Assembly: GCA_964557005.1 (NCBI GenBank) | Contig: CAZKYI010000001.1 | Span: 310,001-374,000, forward strand | Length of the DNA: 64,000 nucleotides | DNA from: JBECKS01 sp964557005 | GTDB lineage: Bacteria; Pseudomonadota; Gammaproteobacteria; Pseudomonadales; JBECKS01 | Reading direction: 5' to 3' | Shown here: positions 1-8,721 of the stretch, one piece after another | How positions within the stretch are numbered: the first letter of the stretch is position 1 | Layout: each line of letters starts with the position of its first letter | The notes under the pieces: generated by a model | The model's database searches: none | What the model was told of the DNA's origin: nothing | What the model saw: the letters and a program-made list of their open reading frames with translations, nothing else | Position numbers and translations under genes: made by a program

Positions 1-767
1 TGATTAGCCTGTTTCCCGACATGTTCAAGGCACTCAGTGAGCATGGTGTGAGTGGCAGGGCTTTTGGTGAGCAGCTCATATTCAGCTGCTGGAATCCCAG
101 AGATTTCAGCACCAACGCTTACCAGAGTGTTGATGACCGGCCTTTTGGCGGTGGCCCAGGCATGGTGATGCAGGTGGAGCCTTTGCTGGGTGCTTTGAAA
201 GCGGCTCAGCAAGCGGCGGCCAAAGCAGGTTTGCAGCCGAAGGTGATTTACCTGTCGCCTCAGGGTGTGGTGCTGAATCAGGCTGCGGTCAACAAGATGG
301 CCAGGCATGATGCCTACATCCTGATTGCAGGGCGTTATGAAGGCATCGATGAGCGATTTGTAGAAAGTTATGTTGATGAGGAGTGGTCGATAGGCGACTA
401 CGTTCTCAGCGGTGGTGAATTGGCGTGCATGGTCCTGATAGATAGCATGTTACGTCAGATGCCCGATGTACTTGGACATAAAGATTCAGCAAAGTTTGAT
501 TCCTTTGCTGAAAGTAATGAAGGCTTGCTGGATTGCCCACATTACACCCGTCCAGAAGAAATTCTGGGCAAAAAAGTGCCTCAGGTTTTGTTAAGTGGGC
601 ACCATGAAAAAATCAAGCGCTGGCGTTTGGAACAAAGTGTGTTGCGAACGCGAGCAAGGCGACCTGAACTGTTGGCACGTTTAATTGAAAACGATGCGCT
701 CAGTCAGGAAGTAAAAACCATTCTGGCCAGTATTGAAAACACTGATCAGGATTCAACCAAAGATTAA
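1..767 (+). CDS. trmD: tRNA (guanine-N1)-methyltransferase TrmD (5' end cut by window)
   Basis: TrmD methylates G37 of tRNAs with SAM, which prevents +1 frameshifting. The open frame runs in from the window edge: bases 3-20 encode I-S-L-F-P-D just before the Met at 21, matching the conserved TrmD N-terminus, so only a few residues are missing. The SAM-binding trefoil-knot region is visible as GRYEGIDER and SIGDYVLSGGE (residues about 102-135 counted from the Met at 21). rplS follows after 21 nt, as in the usual rpsP-rimM-trmD-rplS operon, whose first genes would lie upstream of the window. Confidence 0.97.
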   Translation, partial: ISLFPDMFKALSEHGVSGRAFGEQLIFSCWNPRDFSTNAYQSVDDRPFGGGPGMVMQVEPLLGALKAAQQAAAKAGLQPKVIYLSPQGVVLNQAAVNKMARHDAYILIAGRYEGIDERFVESYVDEEWSIGDYVLSGGELACMVLIDSMLRQMPDVLGHKDSAKFDSFAESNEGLLDCPHYTRPEEILGKKVPQVLLSGHHEKIKRWRLEQSVLRTRARRPELLARLIENDALSQEVKTILASIENTDQDSTKD

Positions 768-788
768 AGTAAACATCAGGAGCACGTC

Positions 789-1142
789 ATGCCAGCTAAC
801 AAAATTATTCAAGCGCTAGAGGAAGAGCAATTACGCAAGGATTTGCCAGATTTTTCTCCTGGCGATACCGTGGTTGTTAAAGTGAAAGTTAAAGAAGGTA
901 CGCGGGAGCGCCTTCAGGCTTTTGAAGGTGTGGTGATTGGTATTCGCAATCGTGGTTTGAATTCTGCCTTTACCGTCAGAAAAATTTCACACGGTGTGGG
1001 TGTTGAGCGTACTTTCCAGACACATAGCAAAGTCATTGACAGCGTTGAATTGAAACGCCGTGGTGCAGTGCGTCAAGCCAAGCTTTATTACTTGCGTGAG
1101 CGTTCAGGTCGTTCTGCACGTATCAAGGAAAAGCTTAACTAG
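789..1142 (+). CDS. rplS: 50S ribosomal protein L19
   Basis: L19 sits at the 30S-50S interface of the ribosome. The 117-residue length is standard. It shows the family core FSPGDTVVVKVKVKEG, then RLQAFEGVVIGIRNRG, and a basic C-terminus rich in Arg and Lys. A strong ribosome site (AGGAG) lies 8 nt before the ATG. It is the last gene of the trmD operon, and a hairpin with a T-run follows directly. Confidence 0.98.
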   Translation: MPANKIIQALEEEQLRKDLPDFSPGDTVVVKVKVKEGTRERLQAFEGVVIGIRNRGLNSAFTVRKISHGVGVERTFQTHSKVIDSVELKRRGAVRQAKLYYLRERSGRSARIKEKLN

Positions 1143-1172
1143 TTGTAACTGCTTTAAGCGCTTTACCTTTTT

Positions 1173-1210
1173 AAAAAAGCCTGCAAGTCTTGTGCTTGTG
1201 GGCTTTTTTT
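1173..1210 (+). terminator. Rho-independent terminator after rplS
   Basis: An AAAAAAGCC-rich arm pairs with GGCTTTTTTT; the stem core AGCCTGCAAG pairs with CTTGTGGGCT through two G-U pairs and ends in seven T residues. It lies 30 nt after the rplS stop and before xerD, so it probably ends the trmD-rplS transcript. Confidence 0.8.
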
Positions 1211-1231
1211 GTTTTGAGCGATATTTTTTTA

Positions 1232-2131
1232 ATGAATCAGCACGAAGACAATTTGGCGTTAATCAGTGGTTATCTGGATTCTCTCTGGCTGGAAAAAGGA
1301 TTGAGTGAGAATTCTCTGGCTTCCTATGGCAGTGATTTAAGAAAATTTTCCAGGTGGCTCAACCGTCAGCAAAACAAATCTTTTCTGGAAGTGAGTCGCA
1401 TGGATATTCTTGATTATCTCAGTGCAACCATTTCCCAAAGTGCTCGTTCCAGTGCGCGTTTTCTTTCCTGTATTCGAGGATTTTATCGATATGCACTACG
1501 CGAAAATCTGGTGCAGGAAGACCCTTGTTCCCTGATTGATTTTCCAAAAATCGGTCGTCCCTTACCGAAAGTATTGACTGAATCAGAAGTTGAAGCTTTG
1601 CTCAATGCACCCGATGGCAGTGAAGCGATTGGCTTGCGTGATCGCGCCATGCTTGAATTGCTGTATGCCTGTGGACTCAGAATCAGTGAGCTGGTTTCAC
1701 TTGAAATGTCGCAGATTAACCTGAGGCAAGGAGTGGTGCGTTTATTTGGAAAAGGGAATAAGGAAAGGCTGGTGCCGATGGGCGAAGAAGCGCTCAGTAT
1801 GCTCGACTTATATTTCAGGGAAGCACGACCACAATTACTCATTCAAGGTTTGAATGATGTGGTGTTTCCAAGTAAGCGCGGACAGAAGATGACGCGTCAA
1901 ACTTTCTGGTATCGTATCAAACACCATGCGGTAACAGCAGGTATCAGAATAGAGCTTTCACCTCATACGCTGCGCCATGCCTTTGCTACGCATCTGCTGA
2001 ATCACGGTGCCGATCTCAGGGTGGTGCAATTATTATTGGGACACAGTGATTTATCGACCACCCAGATATATACCCATATTGCCAAACAAAGATTAAAAGA
2101 TTTACATAGGCAACATCATCCTCGTGCCTAG
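1232..2131 (+). CDS. xerD: Site-specific tyrosine recombinase XerD
   Basis: XerD works with XerC at dif to resolve chromosome dimers. From ATG 1232 the product is 299 residues, the normal family size; longer in-frame starts would run into the rplS terminator. The N-terminal SAM-like core-binding domain covers about residues 1-100. The catalytic domain shows the first Arg in CGLRISELVSL, the His and Arg of HTLRHAFATHLL, the second His in LLGHSDLSTTQIYTH, and the nucleophile Tyr in that last motif. dsbC, hom, thrC and recJ follow, the Pseudomonas-type order. Confidence 0.95.
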   Translation: MNQHEDNLALISGYLDSLWLEKGLSENSLASYGSDLRKFSRWLNRQQNKSFLEVSRMDILDYLSATISQSARSSARFLSCIRGFYRYALRENLVQEDPCSLIDFPKIGRPLPKVLTESEVEALLNAPDGSEAIGLRDRAMLELLYACGLRISELVSLEMSQINLRQGVVRLFGKGNKERLVPMGEEALSMLDLYFREARPQLLIQGLNDVVFPSKRGQKMTRQTFWYRIKHHAVTAGIRIELSPHTLRHAFATHLLNHGADLRVVQLLLGHSDLSTTQIYTHIAKQRLKDLHRQHHPRA

Positions 2132-2191
2132 CGTCCAAGGCTGATAAACTCTCCCTTCTTTTTACAAACAAAACATCACAGGTAATGCGCC

Positions 2192-3022
2192 GTGAATAAA
2201 ATTAAATCTTTCGTCCCTTTTACTTTTTTATTGATCGTTGTTGCTGCGGGTGCTTATAGCCTGGGCGATAAAGGTCTGCCATCGACTGAAGCTGCCAAAA
2301 GTACAACTGCTAAAACCATCACGCCAGTGAGTGTGGATTTTGAAACAGCACGCCAGAATATTCTCAAAAGTATTCAAACGATGGAGAGCACCATAACCAG
2401 TGTGCAAATTGAGGAAACGCCATTGGCCGGAATTTACTGGGTTGTGTTGCCTGGTAATGAATCCATCGTGATGAGTGGCGACGGAAAATATTTTCTGGGG
2501 CGTGGCATCAGCGAATTTAAAGATGGCACATTGATACCCTTGTTAAGTGATGTTCAGGAAGTGGCGCGAGTAGAAACGCAAAAGGAGATACAGGATGTAT
2601 TTCAGTCATCTGATAATGGTCATTTGATTTATCCCGCAGAGGGTCAAAAGAAAGGGGAAGTTTTTGTATTTACCGATGTGAATTGTGGTTATTGTCGCAA
2701 ATTCCATCGTGATGTTCCTGAACTCAATCAGGCAGGCATCGAAGTACATTATCTCGCCGGGCCATTCTTTTCCAAAGACAGAGTGATTCTGGAGAAAATA
2801 TGGTGTTCTGAAAATCCTCTGCAAGCGATGACACAGGCAAAGAACGGACAGAAACTTGATTCAGTGAAGGTAACGGAAGCGTGTCAGAATACAGTCAGCC
2901 AGCATATTGCCTTGGGTGAGAAACTGGGTATTCGTGGTACACCCGCAATCTATATCAAAGACGGTGAGCAAGTGGGTGGCTATGTTCCTGCTGAACAGTT
3001 GATTGCACGCTTTCAAAAATAA
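2192..3022 (+). CDS. dsbC: Thiol:disulfide interchange protein DsbC
   Basis: DsbC is the periplasmic disulfide isomerase that is kept reduced by DsbD. The 276-residue product from GTG 2192 begins with a basic stretch and a hydrophobic segment (about residues 8-24) that serves as signal or anchor. A DsbC dimerisation domain (about residues 50-115) precedes a thioredoxin-fold domain with active site C165-G-Y-C168. The cis-Pro loop is visible in RGTPAIYIKDG near the C-terminus. It lies between xerD and hom, a placement conserved in pseudomonads. Confidence 0.92.
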   Translation: MNKIKSFVPFTFLLIVVAAGAYSLGDKGLPSTEAAKSTTAKTITPVSVDFETARQNILKSIQTMESTITSVQIEETPLAGIYWVVLPGNESIVMSGDGKYFLGRGISEFKDGTLIPLLSDVQEVARVETQKEIQDVFQSSDNGHLIYPAEGQKKGEVFVFTDVNCGYCRKFHRDVPELNQAGIEVHYLAGPFFSKDRVILEKIWCSENPLQAMTQAKNGQKLDSVKVTEACQNTVSQHIALGEKLGIRGTPAIYIKDGEQVGGYVPAEQLIARFQK

Positions 3023-3052
3023 GTTGCATTTTTAATTTTTTTATTCAGATAT

Positions 3053-4366
3053 ATGAAACAAGTGAGTCAGGCACAAGCATTGAGGGTGGGGATTGTCGGT
3101 TTGGGTACTGTCGGTGCGGGTACTTTTAATATTCTCAATCGTAATTTTGAAAAAATTGAAGAACGATGTAGTCGTCAGATTCTGGTTACACATATTGGTA
3201 CGCGACGTGATAACCCCAATGTTGATTTGGCTGCATCGCGTTTTGCTTCTGCAAAAATTTCGCGGGATATTTTTGATGTCGTGAATGATGCAGACATTGA
3301 TGTGCTGGTCGAGTTAATTGGTGGTACCGATACAGCATATCAAGTGGTGAAACAGGCACTAGAAGCAGGCAAGCATGTTGTGACAGCCAATAAAGCCTTG
3401 ATTGCTGTCTATGGTAATGAGTTGGTAGAACTGGCGAAGCAAAAACACTGTGTGTTGGCTTTTGAAGCGGCAGTGGCAGGTGGTATTCCAATTATTAAAG
3501 CGCTCACTGAAGGATTGGCGGGCAATGAAATTAACTGGCTGGCAGGAATTATTAACGGCACAGGTAATTTTATTCTCACTGAAATGAGAGAAAAGGGCAG
3601 GGATTTTTCGGATGCACTTAAAGATGCGCAAGCAAAAGGATATGCCGAAGCCGATCCAACTTTTGATGTAGAAGGTATTGATGCCGCACATAAACTTGCG
3701 ATTCTGGCAGCGTTGGCATTTTCAGTACCGTTTGATTTTGACAAAATTTATACCGAAGGCATTACCAAAATTACTGCGCAGGATTTGCGTTTCGCACAAA
3801 ATTTTGGTTACCAGATTAAACATTTGGGCATTGCGAAAAAAAATCAACATGGCATAGAGGTGCGCGTACACCCCACCTTGGTGCAAAACAAAAATCTGCT
3901 TGCGAAAGTAGATGGTGTGATGAATGCAGTGATGATTAACGGCAATGCGGTGGGGAACACCTTGTACTATGGTGCAGGTGCAGGTGCAGAGCCAACAGGC
4001 TCGGCGGTATGTGCTGATATTGTGGATATCGCCTGTGGTTGTCTGGCTTCCAAACAGGTCGCCTTTACGCGTAGTGCTACCTATCTTGCGATTGAGGATA
4101 TTCGCTCTGCCTATTATTTAAGAGTGCAGGCAAAAGATCAGCCAGGCGTGCTGGCAAAAATTTCCCGTGTGCTAAGCGAATATAACATCAGTATTGAGGG
4201 GATTTATCAGCAGGAAGTTCAGGAAGGTGAAACCAGTGTGCCAGTGGTGATTATCAGCCAGAAGGTCAGGGAAGCAGAAATGAATGAAGCAATCAAACAA
4301 ATGCTGGAGCTGGATTGCACTGAAGAAGACATTATCAAAATTCGTATTGAACATTTCAAGAATTAG
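3053..4366 (+). CDS. hom: Homoserine dehydrogenase
   Basis: This enzyme reduces aspartate semialdehyde to homoserine in threonine and methionine synthesis. The NAD(P)-binding motif GIVGLGTVGAG is at residues about 13-23, the catalytic domain carries TANKALIA and GIINGTGNFILTEM, and a C-terminal ACT domain (YYLRVQAKDQPGVLAKI, about residues 350-430) is the known site of allosteric threonine control. It is a 437-residue monofunctional type without an aspartokinase fusion. thrC lies 18 nt downstream and is probably co-transcribed. Confidence 0.97.
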   Translation: MKQVSQAQALRVGIVGLGTVGAGTFNILNRNFEKIEERCSRQILVTHIGTRRDNPNVDLAASRFASAKISRDIFDVVNDADIDVLVELIGGTDTAYQVVKQALEAGKHVVTANKALIAVYGNELVELAKQKHCVLAFEAAVAGGIPIIKALTEGLAGNEINWLAGIINGTGNFILTEMREKGRDFSDALKDAQAKGYAEADPTFDVEGIDAAHKLAILAALAFSVPFDFDKIYTEGITKITAQDLRFAQNFGYQIKHLGIAKKNQHGIEVRVHPTLVQNKNLLAKVDGVMNAVMINGNAVGNTLYYGAGAGAEPTGSAVCADIVDIACGCLASKQVAFTRSATYLAIEDIRSAYYLRVQAKDQPGVLAKISRVLSEYNISIEGIYQQEVQEGETSVPVVIISQKVREAEMNEAIKQMLELDCTEEDIIKIRIEHFKN

Positions 4367-4384
4367 ACAATAGAGCCAGTGGTT

Positions 4385-5788
4385 ATGAACTATATCAGCA
4401 CGCGTGGTGGTGCAGAAAAAGCGAGCTTTGAAGAAGTATTGTTAAGAGGTTTGGCACCTGATGGTGGTTTGTACTTGCCGGAAAACTTGCCGAAATTTTC
4501 GCGAGAGCAAATTTCCGCGTGGAAAAATCTCGGTTATGCCGAACTGGCTTTTGAAGTCATGCAGCCTTTTGTGGCGGGCGATATTGCTGATGAAGATTTT
4601 AAACGCATGATTACAGAAAGTTATCAAACTTTTAGTCATGCACAAGTCGCACCTTTAACCCGATTGGGTGAAAAAGAATATGTGCTGGAGCTGTTTCACG
4701 GCCCCACTCTGGCATTCAAGGATTTTGCATTGCAGCTCTTGGGGCGCTTGCTGGATCACTTTCTCGAAAAGCGAAATGAAAGTGCTGTGATTCTGGGAGC
4801 CACTTCGGGCGATACAGGTTCCGCTGCGATTGAAGGGTGTAAGGCGTGCGAGCGGGTAGAGATTTTTATTTTGCACCCACATCAACGGGTCAGTGAAGTG
4901 CAGCGTTTGCAAATGACCAGCGTGTTGTCTGATAACGTGCATAACATTGCAATAGCAGGGAATTTTGATGATTGCCAAAGCATGGTGAAAGCCAGCTTCA
5001 ATAACCAAAGTTTTCTGCAAGGCAAAAAGCGTTTGGTCGCGGTTAATTCGATTAACTGGGCGCGCATCATGGCGCAGATTGTGTATTATTTTTATGCAGC
5101 ACTTCAGTTGGATATTCTGGAAGATGCAGATAATAAAATTTCCTTCTCAGTGCCCACAGGGAATTTTGGCGATATTTTTGCGGGCTACATCGCCAAAAAA
5201 ATGGGTTTGCCTGTCGATAGTCTGGTGATTGCCACCAATGCAAATGATATTTTGCATCGTTTTATTTCAGCGAATGATTATTCGCAAACCGAGCTGGTGC
5301 ACACCTTGTCGCCCAGTATGGATATTCTGGTATCAAGCAATTTTGAGCGTTTTCTGTTTGATGTGTTTGAGCAAGATGGTTTGGCTTTGTCTGCCTTTAT
5401 GGAAAAGTTAAATAAAGAAAATGTGAAAGTTGATGAACAAAAATTAGCTTTCGCACGCGCATTATTTAAAAGCGCTCGCGCCAATGACGATGAAACCTGC
5501 GCCATCATTCGCAGCGTTTTTGATAAGCATCAGTATTTGCTTGATCCACACACCGCGATTGGTGTGAAAGCATCACGCGAATGTTTGGCTAATCATCAGT
5601 ATCCCGTGGTGAATCTCGCTACTGCGCATCCTGTCAAGTTTGCTCAGGCGATTGGCAAGGCAGGTTTGAATTCTCCTGAATTACCTGCGCATATGCGTGA
5701 TTTATTAAGTCGTGAAGAGCGCTACACGGTGTTACCTAACGACCTGGCCCAACTACACCGCTACATTCAGGAAACCGCTTTAAATTAG
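4385..5788 (+). CDS. thrC: Threonine synthase
   Basis: ThrC converts O-phosphohomoserine to threonine using PLP. The ATG at 4385 gives the family N-terminus MNYISTRGG; a GTG six bases earlier is less likely. The PLP lysine is in HGPTLAFKDFALQLLG (about residue 110), and the phosphate-binding loop is GATSGDTGSAAIEG. The length of 467 residues fits the long proteobacterial form. It follows hom closely and recJ starts almost at its stop, which suggests one transcript. Confidence 0.96.
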   Translation: MNYISTRGGAEKASFEEVLLRGLAPDGGLYLPENLPKFSREQISAWKNLGYAELAFEVMQPFVAGDIADEDFKRMITESYQTFSHAQVAPLTRLGEKEYVLELFHGPTLAFKDFALQLLGRLLDHFLEKRNESAVILGATSGDTGSAAIEGCKACERVEIFILHPHQRVSEVQRLQMTSVLSDNVHNIAIAGNFDDCQSMVKASFNNQSFLQGKKRLVAVNSINWARIMAQIVYYFYAALQLDILEDADNKISFSVPTGNFGDIFAGYIAKKMGLPVDSLVIATNANDILHRFISANDYSQTELVHTLSPSMDILVSSNFERFLFDVFEQDGLALSAFMEKLNKENVKVDEQKLAFARALFKSARANDDETCAIIRSVFDKHQYLLDPHTAIGVKASRECLANHQYPVVNLATAHPVKFAQAIGKAGLNSPELPAHMRDLLSREERYTVLPNDLAQLHRYIQETALN

Positions 5789-5796
5789 CAGTGAGC

Positions 5797-7542
5797 ATGC
5801 CTGAATCCTGTCAAATCATTCAGCGTCCGCATCTGGGTTTTCCTGAAGGGCATGAGATGGCAGGGCTGGATCCTGTCATACAGAGTATTTTGTTAAATCG
5901 TGGTGTCACGCACAGCCGTGATTGCGATAGTGACCTTTCCCTGTTGCTTCCCTTTTCTGAACTCAAAGGCATTCATGAAGCTTGTGAATTGTTATCCGCT
6001 GCTTTAACCGCACAAAAACAAGTCGTGATTGTGGGGGATTTTGATGCCGATGGTGCAACCAGCACTGCGCTTGCGATGCGTGCATTAAAAGCTTTTGGTT
6101 TTGAGCGACTGGCGTTTCTGGTGCCTGATCGTTTCAAGCTGGGTTATGGCTTGAGTGCAGCTTTGGCCGATATGGCGGCTGCACAAGGCGCGCAACTCAT
6201 CATTACGGTGGATAACGGTGTTTCGAGTATTGAAGGCGTTGCACGCGCAAACCAGTTGGGCATAGAAGTGCTGGTGACTGATCATCATTTGCCAGGTGAA
6301 CAGTTACCCAAAGCACAGGCGATGGTTAATCCCAATCAGGCAGGCTGCACTTTCCCGAGCAAGGCACTGGCTGGTGTAGGTGTGATGTTTTACGTGTTGA
6401 TTGCCTTTCGCGCTTTTTTGCGTGAGCGCAATTATTTTCAGAACACAGCCCCCCCCAATCTTGCACAGTGGCTTGATTTGGTTGCGTTGGGTACGGTAGC
6501 CGATTTGGTGCCACTCGATGCCAATAATCGCCGTTTGGTGCAACAAGGTCTTGCACGTATTCGCGCAGGGCAGGCGAGTGTGGGTTTGAAAGCCCTGATT
6601 GCTGTGTCGCGAAAAAATGAAAGCCGTTTTAAAAGTGCTGATTTTGGTTTTGCGCTTGGTCCTCGTTTAAATGCAGCGGGCAGGCTCGACAGTATGTCGC
6701 TGGGGATTGAATGTCTCTTGTGCGATGACATGAACGAGGCACTTGCTCTCGCGCATGCCTTGAATGATTTCAATGAAGATCGCAAACACATTGAAAGCGC
6801 CATGAAAGAAGAAGCACTGGCCTTGTTGCCTGCGCCTGATGAATTGCGCTCGCAACACACGCTATTGTGCCTGTTTGATGAGTGCTGGCATCAGGGTGTG
6901 GTGGGTATTGTCGCTTCACGCTTGAAAGAAAATTTTCATTTACCCTGCGTGGTGTTTGCACAAGACGATGAACATCGCGACTTACTCAAAGGTTCGGCGC
7001 GTTCGATTGCAGGGCTGCATATTCGTGATGCGCTGGTGATGGTGGATAGCCGCTACCCTGGCTTGATTCAAAAGTTTGGCGGTCATGCAATGGCTGCGGG
7101 CATGACCATTCGCAAAGCGGATTTTGAAACATTCAAACAGGCACTGTCTGACAGTATTGAACAGTTATTGGGGCACGAAAAAGAGCAACTGTTGCAAGCG
7201 AAACTGTTTATTGATTCCCCCTTGCAGGCCAGACATTTTTCTCTGGAGTTTGTGAACAGTCTGGCTGCGTTTGAACCCTGGGGGCAGCATTTCCCTGAGC
7301 CGCAATTCAGTGCGCTATTTCTGATTGAGCAGCAACGCATCTTGCAGGATAAGCATTTGAAATGGGTGCTTGTCCATGAAGGGATAGATACAAAACTGGA
7401 TGCCATCGCTTTCAATGTTCCCAAACACTTATGGAATCTGTGTGGGCAACAAGTACAACTGGTGTATCGGCTCGATATTAACGAATTCAGAGAGACGCAA
7501 AACCTGCAATTAGTGGTGGAAAAAATACTGTTTCAGGTATGA
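5797..7542 (+). CDS. recJ: Single-stranded-DNA-specific exonuclease RecJ
   Basis: RecJ degrades single-stranded DNA 5' to 3' in mismatch, base-excision and recombinational repair. The DHH-family motifs are present: GDFDADGATSTALAM, then VTDHHLPGE with its DHH triplet, then FGGHAMAAGMTI of the DHHA1 domain. The C-terminal OB-like region fits the 581-residue length. Met at 5797 is used here; a GTG two codons earlier is equally possible. Only a few bases separate it from thrC. Confidence 0.96.
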   Translation: MPESCQIIQRPHLGFPEGHEMAGLDPVIQSILLNRGVTHSRDCDSDLSLLLPFSELKGIHEACELLSAALTAQKQVVIVGDFDADGATSTALAMRALKAFGFERLAFLVPDRFKLGYGLSAALADMAAAQGAQLIITVDNGVSSIEGVARANQLGIEVLVTDHHLPGEQLPKAQAMVNPNQAGCTFPSKALAGVGVMFYVLIAFRAFLRERNYFQNTAPPNLAQWLDLVALGTVADLVPLDANNRRLVQQGLARIRAGQASVGLKALIAVSRKNESRFKSADFGFALGPRLNAAGRLDSMSLGIECLLCDDMNEALALAHALNDFNEDRKHIESAMKEEALALLPAPDELRSQHTLLCLFDECWHQGVVGIVASRLKENFHLPCVVFAQDDEHRDLLKGSARSIAGLHIRDALVMVDSRYPGLIQKFGGHAMAAGMTIRKADFETFKQALSDSIEQLLGHEKEQLLQAKLFIDSPLQARHFSLEFVNSLAAFEPWGQHFPEPQFSALFLIEQQRILQDKHLKWVLVHEGIDTKLDAIAFNVPKHLWNLCGQQVQLVYRLDINEFRETQNLQLVVEKILFQV

Positions 7543-7587
7543 TGAACGCCTTTTTATTTTCCCGAATTTTTACTTGCTGGTTGTGTT

Positions 7588-8683
7588 ATGGAAATCAATC
7601 CCGTTAAAGAAAGCATTACAGATTTAACTGAGCGCACGGATTTGCTCAGGAGGTATCTTTGACTTCGATCTGAAAAAGGAGCGTTTGGAAGAAGTTGAAC
7701 GAGAACTGGAAGTGCCAGATATTTGGTCGAATCCTGAAAAGGCACAGGCACTTGGAAAAGAAAAAGTAACTTTGCATGATCTGGTTTCATCAATAGAGCA
7801 GGTGCTTTCAGGCTTGAATGATGTTCAGGAATTATTGGCGCTGGCCGTAGAAGAACAGGATTACGCCACACTCGAAGATGTCAAAAGTGAACTTGCAACT
7901 CTGGAAACTGTGGTGGAAGGGCTTGAGTTTCGCAGAATGTTTTCCGGTGCAATGGACAGTCGAAACGCGTTTCTCGACATTCAGGCAGGTTCAGGCGGCA
8001 CCGAAGCGCAAGACTGGGCGGAAATGTTGTTACGCATGTATTTGCGCTGGGGCGAGCAGCAGGGATTCAAAACCGAGCTGATTGAAGTTTCCGCAGGCGA
8101 AGTGGCGGGGATTAAAAGCGCCACCATTCGTTTTGAAGGGGAATATGCTTTCGGCTGGCTGAGAACTGAAACGGGTGTGCATCGTCTGGTACGAAAATCG
8201 CCTTTCGATTCCGGCAATCGTCGTCATACTTCTTTCGCAGCGGTTTTTTTGTCTCCCGAAGTCGATGACGAAATTGAAATTGATATTAACCCTGCCGATT
8301 TGCGCGTCGATACCTATCGTGCCAGTGGCGCGGGTGGTCAGCATGTGAACAAAACCGATTCAGCGATTAGAATTACCCATATTCCGACAGGCGTGGTGGT
8401 GCAATGTCAGAGTGATCGTTCACAGCACAAGAACCGTTCCACTGCTATGAAAATGTTACAGTCCAAATTGTATGAGCTGGAGATGCTTAAACAGGATGAA
8501 GCCAGACAGGCTATGGAAGACGAGAAGTCGGACATCGGCTGGGGCAGCCAGATTCGCTCCTATGTGCTGGATCAAAGTCGCATCAAGGATTTGCGCACTG
8601 GCGTTGAAAGTTCCAATACAGGCAGTGTGCTGGATGGAAATTTAACGGCTTTTATACAAGCCAGCCTCAAAGCGGGTTTGTAA
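7588..8683 (+). CDS. prfB: Peptide chain release factor 2, with programmed +1 frameshift
   Basis: RF2 reads UAA and UGA stop codons. Translation starts at ATG 7588 and reaches an in-frame TGA at 7660-7662 after 24 codons. The site reads CAGGAGG-TATCTTTGAC, so a Shine-Dalgarno-like stretch sits just before CTT-TGA. Slipping +1 at CTT resumes at GAC 7661 and gives 364 residues in all. SPF (stop-codon recognition, in RKSPFDSG) and GGQ (peptide release, in GAGGQHVNK) are present. This is the classic autoregulatory frameshift: low RF2 favours the slip. It is not a sequencing error. Confidence 0.97.
7648..7663 (+). promoter_or_regulatory. RF2 recoding site (Shine-Dalgarno-like AGGAGG plus CTT-TGA slip)
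   Basis: AGGAGG is followed by TATCTTTGAC, the conserved arrangement that drives +1 frameshifting in prfB. The stop is TGA followed by C, the weakest termination context for RF2. Confidence 0.95.
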
Positions 8684-8721
8684 AATCCTTTGTAATTCAT
8701 TGATAAAAGAGTTTGAAAAAC

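Noticed and set aside
7588..7662. Short frame before prfB as a separate leader peptide or sequencing error
   Set aside because: The stop sits in the conserved RF2 recoding context, so this is the first part of prfB.
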